Origin: Bradyrhizobium sp. RD5-C2
GTDB taxonomy: Bacteria; Pseudomonadota; Alphaproteobacteria; Rhizobiales; Xanthobacteraceae
Length of the DNA stretch: 64,000 nucleotides
Assembly: GCF_019972155.1 (NCBI RefSeq)
Contig: NZ_BOVL01000022.1
Location: 186,530 to 250,529, forward strand
Direction of reading: 5' to 3'
In this document: positions 37,782 to 44,799 of the stretch, piece after piece
Layout of the letters: every line of letters begins with the position of its first letter
Numbering within the stretch: the stretch's first letter is position 1
The notes under the pieces: generated by a model
What the model saw: the letters and a program-made list of their open reading frames with translations, nothing else
The model's database searches: none
Told to the model about the DNA's origin: nothing
Made by a program: the position numbers and the translations under genes

Positions 37782-39602
37782 CTATCGCGCGCCGAAGAAG
37801 GATGTCTTCTGGGTTTCCTCGGCCTGCAGCCTGGCGCGCACCCGCATCAGGTCCTTCCAGCCGATGTAGCCGACGAGGCGCTGATCCTCGCGCGAGATGA
37901 CGGGCAGATGCGAGACGTTGACCTGCATCAGGCGGTCGGCGAGCCGGTCCAGATACTCATCGGGATACGCGACGGTGATCTTGCTGCCCGCCAGCAGCTG
38001 GTTGAGCGTCGCGGTGCGATGCTTGCCGGCGCGGCGCCAGCGCAGCACGGACGGCGGGTCGATCACCCCGAGCACGTGATGGTTGGCGTCGACGACCGGG
38101 AAGCTCGGGTGACCGGTCTTCGGGTTGGTCAGGAAGGCTGCCGCGCCGTGCAGCGTCATGGTGTCGGCGACCGTCTCGACCGCCTTGGTCATCACGTCGC
38201 GCACTCGCGTCAGCGCAAAGGGATCGACCCGGTACTCGCGCACAAGATGGTGACCGCGCCGAGCGACCTTCTCGGTCAGGATCGATCGCCGCATCAGCAG
38301 CACCGTGACGCCATGCGCGCTGCAGCAGGCCGCGATCAGCGGCAGCAGCACATGGGTGTTGCCGGTGAGCTCGACCGCGAAGAAGGTCGCGGTCAAAGGC
38401 GAGCGCATCGTGCCGCCCATCGTCGCCGCCATCGCCAGCAGTGCCCAGAAGCCGGGGCTCGCCGCCGGAAGGTAGCCGCTCAGCGCCGTTCCCATCGCGC
38501 CGCCCATGATCAGCAGCGGCGCCAGCACGCCGCCGGACGTGCCCGAGCCGAGCGCGACCGACCAGATCACGGCCTTCACCACCAGCAGCAGCAGCGCCGC
38601 TTTCAGCACCACGTCGCCTTGCAGCATCGAAGCGAGGTTGTCATAGCCGACGCCGAGCGCCTGCGGTTCGATCAGGCCGCCGAGGCCAACGACCAGGCCG
38701 CCGATCAGCGGCCACCACATCCAGTGGATCGGCAGTTTGAGGAAAATGTCCTCGCAACCATAGACCAGCTGGGTGAGCACGCCCGACAGCAGCCCGGAGA
38801 GGATTCCGATCAGCATCCAGGCGCCGAGCTGCAACACGGAGATGTCGACGCTGCCGGTGAACGGAAACAGCGGCGCCGGCATGTGCAGGAAGGTGCGCCC
38901 GACCGCCGCCACCACGGCGGCGACGGTGACCGGAATGAAGCTGCGCGGCGTCCATTCGAACAGCAGCAGTTCGACCGCGAGCATGATCGCGGCGATCGGC
39001 GTTCCGAACACGGTGGTCATGCCGGCGGCGGCGCCGGCCACCAGCAGGGTCTTGCGCTCGTTGTCCGTGACGGGGAGCATCTGTGCGATCAGAGAGCCGA
39101 TCGCGCCGCCCGTCATGATGATCGGGCCCTCGGCGCCGAACGGGCCGCCGGTGCCGATCGAGATCGCCGACGACAAGGGCTTCAGGATCGCGACCTTGGG
39201 ATCGAGCCGCGAGCGGCCCAGCAAGATGGCCTCGATGGCCTCCGGAATGCCGTGCCCGCGGATCTTCTCGCTGCCGAAGCGCGCCATCAGTCCGATGATC
39301 AGCGAGCCCGCGACCGGCACCAGCACGGTCCAGAGGCCAAGCGGCGAATCCTGCAATTTCAGGTCGGCGAAGCTGAACTGGCCGAAATAGGCGATGTTGG
39401 TGGCAAGCTTGATCAGCTGCAGCAGTCCCGCACCGGCCAGCACGCCGGCGGCGGAGACGAACACGGCGATCGCCGAGATCACCACGACGCGAGGATCGGT
39501 GGTGAAGTCGCTCAGCAGGTGGCTGGCCTTGTCGCCGATCGTATTGCTGGTCTTGGCGGTGGCTTTGGCGGAGGTGTTCGATTTGGTGGAAATGACGCTC
39601 AT
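37782..39602 (-). CDS. ClC-family chloride channel/transporter with C-terminal CBS pair
   Basis: A 606-residue membrane protein. The start MSVISTKSN at 39602 is far shorter than the open frame to 39857, whose extra part lies across the neighbouring promoter region. ClC signature segments are KIRGHGIPEAIEA (GSGIP position) and GTGGPFGAEGPIIMTGGAIG with the gating glutamate, then GSGTSGGVLAPLLIMGGAMG. Two CBS domains follow (RDVMTKAVETV and the ITVAYPDEYLDRLADRLMQV stretch). It moves chloride or another anion in exchange for protons. The CBS pair suggests regulation by nucleotides. Confidence 0.92.
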   Translation of the reverse strand: MSVISTKSNTSAKATAKTSNTIGDKASHLLSDFTTDPRVVVISAIAVFVSAAGVLAGAGLLQLIKLATNIAYFGQFSFADLKLQDSPLGLWTVLVPVAGSLIIGLMARFGSEKIRGHGIPEAIEAILLGRSRLDPKVAILKPLSSAISIGTGGPFGAEGPIIMTGGAIGSLIAQMLPVTDNERKTLLVAGAAAGMTTVFGTPIAAIMLAVELLLFEWTPRSFIPVTVAAVVAAVGRTFLHMPAPLFPFTGSVDISVLQLGAWMLIGILSGLLSGVLTQLVYGCEDIFLKLPIHWMWWPLIGGLVVGLGGLIEPQALGVGYDNLASMLQGDVVLKAALLLLVVKAVIWSVALGSGTSGGVLAPLLIMGGAMGTALSGYLPAASPGFWALLAMAATMGGTMRSPLTATFFAVELTGNTHVLLPLIAACCSAHGVTVLLMRRSILTEKVARRGHHLVREYRVDPFALTRVRDVMTKAVETVADTMTLHGAAAFLTNPKTGHPSFPVVDANHHVLGVIDPPSVLRWRRAGKHRTATLNQLLAGSKITVAYPDEYLDRLADRLMQVNVSHLPVISREDQRLVGYIGWKDLMRVRARLQAEETQKTSFFGAR

Positions 39603-39641
39603 GGGTGGCGTAAGGCTCGGGGTGGAGTGGACGCGCGCGTC

Positions 39642-39658
39642 ATATCGTATTGCGATAT
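39642..39658. promoter_or_regulatory. Small palindrome upstream of clc
   Basis: ATATCG-TATTG-CGATAT is a perfect 6+6 bp inverted repeat with a 5-base centre, 40 bases before the clc start codon and 23 bases before the small ORF at 39681. It may be an operator; no known regulator family can be assigned. Confidence 0.35.
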
Positions 39659-39680
39659 AATTACAAGCGGTAGCCATCGA

Positions 39681-39839
39681 ATGGCAGCGTTGAAACGACC
39701 CCCGAGATCGCAAGGCAAGGCCCTGAAACGGGTTCCGGGCCAGGCCGATCGTCTCGCCGAACTGTCTGCGGTTGATCTCGATGCGCTGTCGCGGATCGAG
39801 CCGCTCTTGAAGCAAATGTTGTCGCGGCGATCGGAATGA
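39681..39839 (+). CDS. Possible small basic protein (52 residues)
   Basis: An ATG frame encoding MAALKRPPRSQGKALKRVPG, then QADRLAELSAVDLDALSRIE and ending MLSRRSE. The basic N-terminus followed by an amphipathic helix looks protein-like. No strong Shine-Dalgarno is present and the same bases are open on the other strand. I list it as a candidate only. Confidence 0.3.
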   Translation: MAALKRPPRSQGKALKRVPGQADRLAELSAVDLDALSRIEPLLKQMLSRRSE

Positions 39840-39995
39840 ATTCCTGCTGCACATCACGCTTCGGCGCGCTTCTCGCGCTTGGATGGCGATGCGGCCAAAT
39901 CCAACTTAAAAGCGTGAGCTTAGATACAATTTGCGGCCAATGCGGGCTGCAATGGCGCGATATGCCTTGTCATTGTCATGAAACCTTCATAGACC

Positions 39996-41603
39996 ATGCC
40001 GGGGGCGATTTCATTCGATGGACGGCGGCCGGTCGTGACCGATGCGGGGACTGCCATTGCCGTCAGGCATGGCGATCAGGCGGAAATCGAACTCAAGCTG
40101 CTTGCGCCGCAAGGAAGCCTCGAAAAACTGCGCGAGGCAGCCTGCATCGTGCAGCATGCGCGCAATCGCGGCGCATTTCACCGGCTGGAAACGGTCTATT
40201 ATGACACGCCGGAGCGGCTGCTGTTTCAGCATGGCATGTCGTTGCGTGTGCGACGCAGCGGCAAAAGCTTCATCCAGACGCTGAAGCTTTCGTCCAATGG
40301 CGCGCAGCCTCTGAGGCGGCGTCAATGGGAGATGCCGATTGAAGGCATCACCCCCGATCTGGCGCGGTTCCCCGCCGACGAGGTCGGCGATCCTGTGGCG
40401 GGGCTGAGCAACGATGGACTGGTGCCGGTGTTCGCGACAAAAGTGCGCCGGCACGCGCGGCAGCTCGATCTGCCCGATGCGTCGGTTGAGATCGCATTCG
40501 ACGAGGGGACGATCGAGGCCGATGCGCGCCAGGAGGTGCTGTCGGAAATCGAGCTTGAACTGAAGAGCGGCAATGCCGGCGTCCTGTTCGATCTCGGAAC
40601 CCAGCTGCTCGACGCCGCGCCGCTGCAGATCGGCACGCGGAGCAAGGCGGAACGCGGCTATGCGCTGGCGTTCGATGTCGCGCCGTCGGCAACGAAGGCC
40701 GACTTGTCAGGCATCACGGCGGACCTCGTGGTCGACGACGTCATCGCACTGCTGGTGGGCTCCTGCTGGCATCATCTTTTGAAAAATCACGCGGTGGCCG
40801 AGCAGGGATCGGACCCCGAAGGCGTGCACCAGATGCGCGTGGCCTTGCGGCGCTTGCGGACGATCTGTGCGCTGTTCCGGCGCGACATTCCTGCGCCGGC
40901 ATTTCTGGCGATCAACAGCGAAGCAAAATGGCTGATGCGGCAACTCGGCAAGGCCCGGGATTGGGACGTGTTCGCCGGAACGACCATCACCCGCCTCGTC
41001 AGCGCGGTTCCGGATATCGACCTGGACGGCCTTCGCAAGGCGGTCGAGCAGCGGCAGAAGTCGAGCTACGGAACCTTGCAAAGCGTTCTGGCTGACCCTC
41101 GATGCAGCCGCTTCCTGCTCTCGCTGGGGCATCTGGTGGAACGCCGCAGCTGGCGCAACGAGATCGACAGCGAAGCGCTGGCTGTCCTGTCACAGCCGAT
41201 GCCGGTGCTCGCCGATCAAATCCTCGAACGATTGCATCGCAAGACATTGAAGCGGGGTGCGCGGTTCCGGCGGCTCGATATCAACGCGCAGCACAATCTC
41301 AGAATCAATCTCAAGAAGTTGCGCTATGCGGCGGAGTTCTTTCTGCCGCTCTATGCGTCTCACGCGCCCGCGAAGCGCTATGTGAAGCGGCTCGCCGGGC
41401 TGCAGAACAGCCTCGGGCGGGTCTGCGACATCGGCAGTACGCGCGTGCTGCTCCACACCATCGCGCAGGACGACCAACCCGCGCTTCATCTCGGTATCGG
41501 CGCGATGGCCGGCTGGCTGGCCCGCGATCAGATCGCGGTCGCGAAAGCGCTGCGCAAGAGCTGGCGCCGCTTCAAGACGACGCCGGCGTTCTGGGGCCGC
41601 TGA
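39996..41603 (+). CDS. CYTH-CHAD domain protein (inorganic triphosphatase-like)
   Basis: A 535-residue protein with two domains. The N-terminal CYTH domain has the ExExK signature (Glu30, Glu32, Lys34 in AEIELKL), the YYDTPERLL and RVRRSG strands, and EIELELKSG; this tunnel fold cleaves triphosphate. The C-terminal CHAD domain begins around GSDPEGVHQMRVALRRLRTI and ends with repeated lysine/arginine-rich helices; CHAD binds polyphosphate. Together they suggest a cytoplasmic triphosphatase linked to polyphosphate. The start is uncertain: the ATG at 39996 has no good ribosome site and a GTG 39 bases further is possible. Confidence 0.88.
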   Translation: MPGAISFDGRRPVVTDAGTAIAVRHGDQAEIELKLLAPQGSLEKLREAACIVQHARNRGAFHRLETVYYDTPERLLFQHGMSLRVRRSGKSFIQTLKLSSNGAQPLRRRQWEMPIEGITPDLARFPADEVGDPVAGLSNDGLVPVFATKVRRHARQLDLPDASVEIAFDEGTIEADARQEVLSEIELELKSGNAGVLFDLGTQLLDAAPLQIGTRSKAERGYALAFDVAPSATKADLSGITADLVVDDVIALLVGSCWHHLLKNHAVAEQGSDPEGVHQMRVALRRLRTICALFRRDIPAPAFLAINSEAKWLMRQLGKARDWDVFAGTTITRLVSAVPDIDLDGLRKAVEQRQKSSYGTLQSVLADPRCSRFLLSLGHLVERRSWRNEIDSEALAVLSQPMPVLADQILERLHRKTLKRGARFRRLDINAQHNLRINLKKLRYAAEFFLPLYASHAPAKRYVKRLAGLQNSLGRVCDIGSTRVLLHTIAQDDQPALHLGIGAMAGWLARDQIAVAKALRKSWRRFKTTPAFWGR

Positions 41604-41666
41604 ATTCGGCGGCGGCGCGTATCGGCCGCGCCTCTCGTGGACAACAGATCGATGCGGCAGGGTGCC

Positions 41667-42899
41667 CTAACGGGGCTGCGCCTGGATCGCAAGCCCGGAG
41701 GCCTGCGGCTTGCGCTCGGTGACCAGCGCAAGCAGCACAGTCAGCACCATGAAGCCCACCGACGCACCGAACACCCAATGCGGCATGTGCTGGTCCATGA
41801 TCCAGCCGAACAGCAGCGGGCTGACGATGCCGCCGAAGTTGAAGCCGGTGGAGACGATGCCGAAGGCGCGGCCGGCGGCACCGGGAGGCGCGGCGTTGCG
41901 CACCATCATGTCGCGGGATGGCGCGATCACGCCGCCGAGGAATCCGGCGAGCCCCATCGCGAAGGTGAGCGCCACCGGCGGCAGGTTCATCAGCGCAATC
42001 AGCAGCACCAGCACGGCATTGACCGCGAAGCAGGCCGCGGCAAGCTGGCTGTGGCGATGGGTCCAGTCGGCGAGATAGCCGCCCGCGAGCACGCCCGCGG
42101 CGCTGGCGCCGAGGAACGCGGTGAGTGCGATGTTGGCGGTCGAGAACGACGCGCCGTAACCGCCCATCAGCGCGACCACGCCGAAATTGTTGATGCCCGA
42201 GGTCGACAGGCTGAGCAGCGTGAAGAACGCGGTCAGCACCATCAGCGCCGGCGTGATCACGCTGGCCTTCGGTGCTGAGTCGTCCTTCGGCTTGTTCTTG
42301 TTGGCGCCGGCATCGGGAATGCCGAGCACGATCAGGAATAGCGCCACCAGCGGTCCGACCGCGCCGGCAACGACCAGCGCGCCGAGGCCGCCGATCGAGG
42401 CGACCAGCGCTGCCATGATCGCAGGCGCCACCGCGCCGCCGAGGAAGCCGGCAAAGGTGTGGATCGAGAAGGCGCGGCCCATTCGCGCCTCGTCCATATG
42501 GGCCGAGAGGATGGCGTAGTCGGCCGGATGGTAGACGCTGTTGGCGAGGCCGAGCGCCACGGCGCAGACGATCAGCGAGGTGTAGCTCAGATGCAGACCG
42601 AGCCCGATCAGCGCGCAGCCGCCGATGGTCAGTCCGATCAGCAGGATCTTGCGCGCGCCGATATGGTCGGCGAGGTAGCCGATCGGCGCCTGGGTCAGGC
42701 CGGAGACCACCGCGAACACTGTCAGCGCGAAACCGAGTTCGACAAAGCCGACGCCGAGCTGCTGCTTCAGGAACGGGAACAGCATCGGCAGCACGAAGAT
42801 ATGGAAATGGCTGACCCAATGGGCGACCGAAATGCCCGTCAGCGTGCGCAGCGCACTGTCGGCTTTTGCTTGCTGCGGTGCGGCCAGAATATCGACCAT
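41667..42899 (-). CDS. MFS transporter (fosmidomycin-resistance-like)
   Basis: A 410-residue major facilitator. The start MVDILAAPQQ at 42899 was chosen over the open frame to 42971 because the upstream residues are translated from a family F repeat. Helix 1-2 read ISVAHWVSHFHIFVLPMLFP, loop 2-3 has GYLADHIGARKIL, and helix 5 HTFAGFLGGAVAPAI. The HWxSHFH start resembles Fsr and related exporters. Direction and substrate are not known. It converges with the CYTH-CHAD gene. Confidence 0.86.
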   Translation of the reverse strand: MVDILAAPQQAKADSALRTLTGISVAHWVSHFHIFVLPMLFPFLKQQLGVGFVELGFALTVFAVVSGLTQAPIGYLADHIGARKILLIGLTIGGCALIGLGLHLSYTSLIVCAVALGLANSVYHPADYAILSAHMDEARMGRAFSIHTFAGFLGGAVAPAIMAALVASIGGLGALVVAGAVGPLVALFLIVLGIPDAGANKNKPKDDSAPKASVITPALMVLTAFFTLLSLSTSGINNFGVVALMGGYGASFSTANIALTAFLGASAAGVLAGGYLADWTHRHSQLAAACFAVNAVLVLLIALMNLPPVALTFAMGLAGFLGGVIAPSRDMMVRNAAPPGAAGRAFGIVSTGFNFGGIVSPLLFGWIMDQHMPHWVFGASVGFMVLTVLLALVTERKPQASGLAIQAQPR

Positions 42900-42920
42900 G
42901 TCAGTGAAACCCCAATTCCA

Positions 42921-42975
42921 AAGCGTTTTCGAGCGAAGAGGGTATCGGTTCGCGTGCAGAAAACGCGTCAAAAAA
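42921..42975 (+). repeat. Short repeat, family F copy 1
   Basis: A 55-bp element AAGCGTTTTCGAGCGAAG ... CGGTTCGCGTGCAGAAAACG with GCGTTTTC / GAAAACGC as inverted ends. A second copy lies on the other strand at 55521-55585. It sits just upstream of the MFS start codon. Confidence 0.85.
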
Positions 42976-43124
42976 TATGCCCGGCAGGGCGGGCAGAAAA
43001 TAAAGGCTGGCCGCTAATTGTCCATGAACGCGCCTGCATGGCTGCCCCCGGCGCGGGCGTGCCGGATCGACACATGCGGCATTAAAGGCGGCGACAAAGT
43101 ACGGTCCTGCGGTGATGATCGGTC

Positions 43125-44414
43125 ATGATCGACCCCAAAAAGCCGCTCCGGGTGCTTGTGTCAGAGGGCTCCAGCACCTCCGGCCGTGAGGCGATCACGA
43201 TCCTGGGGCTGGCCGGCCATCACGTCGAGGTCTGCGACCCCTCGCGCTGGTGCCTGGCGCGCTACTCCCGCTTTGTCCACAAGTACCACCATTGCCCGCC
43301 GCTGCGGTCAGATCCGGCCGGCTTCCTGCGCTTCGTCGAGCGGCTGCTGGCGTCGCGGCGGTTCGATGTGCTGCTGCCGACCCATGAGCAGGGGTTTCTG
43401 TTCGCCCGCGCCGCGGCGCGGCTGACATCACGTACCGGTCTGGCGCTGCCGGACTTCGACAGCTATCGCGCGGTGCACAGCAAGGCCGGCTTCAGCCGGC
43501 TGCTCGACCGGCTCGGGCTGCAGCAGCCGCCGACCCGGATCGTGACCTCGGCCGACGGACTGCGCGACGGCCTGCGGTTTCCATCCGTGGTCAAGACGTC
43601 GGTCGGCACCGCCAGCCGCGGCGTCTGGTTCGTGCGCGATGCCGGCGATCTCAACCGCGCGCTCTACGATCTCGAATCCGCCGGCGATTTTGCCGGCGAG
43701 GTGCTGGCGCAGGATCTCATCACGGGCACGGTCGAGAAGGCCCAGTCGGTGTTCTGCCGCGGCACGCTGATAGGCTTCCACGCCTACCGGCAGATCGCGG
43801 CCGGCGTCGGCGGCGGCGAGGCGATCAAGGAGAGCGTGAGCCGGCCGGCGATCCGCGCCGCGCTCGAGACCATCGGCGCGCATCTCGGCTGGCACGGCGC
43901 GCTCTCGGTCGACGTCATCATGCCGCTCGACAGCGCGACGCCGCTGTTGATCGACTGCAACCCGCGGCTTGTCGAGCCGATGAACGCGTATCAGTCGGGC
44001 ACCGACTTGGTCGATCTCCTGCTGCGGGTCTCGCTTGGCGAGACGCCGCCGCCGCTGCCCGATGGCCGCGTCGGCGTGCGGACGCATCTCGCGATGCAGG
44101 CGCTGCTCGGCAGCGCATCGCGCGACGGCACCCGGCGCGACCTGATCAGGGAATGCGGCCGCATCGCCGCGGGCGAAGGTCTCTATCGGGGAAGCAGCGA
44201 GGAATTGACGCCGGTGCGGCTCGATTGGCTCAGCGCCGTGCCGCTCGCGATGACGACCGCGCTGCTGCTGGCATCACCGCCGATCGCCTCATCGCTGGCG
44301 CGCGGCGGCTTCGGCGCGCATCTGCTCGATCGCGCGAGTATCAGGACAATCGAGGGTGAAAGTTTTTTGCGCGATCTCTCAACACGTCGTCCCGGCGAAA
44401 GCCGGGACCCATAA
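43125..44414 (+). CDS. ATP-grasp domain enzyme of unknown substrate
   Basis: A 429-residue cytoplasmic ATP-grasp protein. The N-terminal Rossmann-like domain starts LRVLVSEGSSTSGREAITIL; the ATP-binding core shows FPSVVKTSVGTASRGVWFV, the strand AGEVLAQDLITG, and the metal motif PLLIDCNPRLVEPM (D..N). ATP-grasp enzymes join an acid to an amine, thiol or nucleophile through an acyl phosphate. The last ten residues, TRRPGESRDP and the TAA stop, are read from the family A repeat that begins at 44384, so the native C-terminus was replaced or extended by the repeat. No neighbour reveals the substrate. Confidence 0.83.
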   Translation: MIDPKKPLRVLVSEGSSTSGREAITILGLAGHHVEVCDPSRWCLARYSRFVHKYHHCPPLRSDPAGFLRFVERLLASRRFDVLLPTHEQGFLFARAAARLTSRTGLALPDFDSYRAVHSKAGFSRLLDRLGLQQPPTRIVTSADGLRDGLRFPSVVKTSVGTASRGVWFVRDAGDLNRALYDLESAGDFAGEVLAQDLITGTVEKAQSVFCRGTLIGFHAYRQIAAGVGGGEAIKESVSRPAIRAALETIGAHLGWHGALSVDVIMPLDSATPLLIDCNPRLVEPMNAYQSGTDLVDLLLRVSLGETPPPLPDGRVGVRTHLAMQALLGSASRDGTRRDLIRECGRIAAGEGLYRGSSEELTPVRLDWLSAVPLAMTTALLLASPPIASSLARGGFGAHLLDRASIRTIEGESFLRDLSTRRPGESRDP

Positions 44415-44495
44415 CCACGAATGGTTATGGGTGAGCGATGCCCATTCACAACATCCGCTGCGGAGTATGGGTCCCGGCTTTCGCCGGGACGACGT
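44384..44495. repeat. Palindromic intergenic repeat, family A copy (112 bp) overlapping a gene end
   Basis: Arms ACGTCGTCCCGGCGAAAGCC and GGCTTTCGCCGGGACGACGT are perfect complements, with inner CCCATAACCACGA / TATGGGT. The left arm is coding for the last residues and stop codon of the ATP-grasp gene. Confidence 0.92.
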
Positions 44496-44516
44496 GGGGA
44501 TGGATATCGCTGTCTC

Positions 44517-44687
44517 TCACAACGGCTCATCGTCATTGCCGTAGCGATCGACCTTCGGCGTGGCGATGTCGCCATCCTCATAATCGTCGTCCTGCGGCGC
44601 TGCGGGCGGCGGAGGCTTTTTCGACTTGTCATCGGACTTGTCGTCGATCTTGCCGCTGCCCTTGCTCTTCTTTCCGGCCTTGGCCAT
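44517..44687 (-). CDS. Small highly charged protein (56 residues)
   Basis: A frame not obvious by length alone: it starts MAKAGKKSKGSGKIDDKSDD with AGGGGAA upstream of the ATG at 44687, continues with a KSKKPPPPAAPQ hinge, and ends in an acidic tail (DDDYEDGDIATPKVDRYGND then DEPL). The lysine-rich first half and acidic second half, good ribosome site and clean codon use suggest a real gene. No function is known. It probably is a disordered protein. Confidence 0.7.
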   Translation of the reverse strand: MAKAGKKSKGSGKIDDKSDDKSKKPPPPAAPQDDDYEDGDIATPKVDRYGNDDEPL

Positions 44688-44799
44688 GCGTTTCCCCTGC
44701 GCGGGTCAAATCATCTGCCGGAATTCTACTCCAGTTTGCGGCCGCTTGTAACGTGAGGAGGCGGCACGGCGGGATCACACCCGCCGCGCCGATCATGCT

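Larger units (their letters stand above)
39603..39995. other. Divergent intergenic region between clc and the CYTH-CHAD gene
   Basis: 393 bases with the palindrome at 39642-39658 and a possible 52-codon gene at 39681-39839. The rest shows no clear motif. Confidence 0.45.

Noticed and set aside
37701..39839. A 712-codon plus-strand frame opposite the ClC gene
   Set aside because: Antisense of a clear ClC gene. Only its last 52 codons, from an internal ATG, are kept as a low-confidence candidate.
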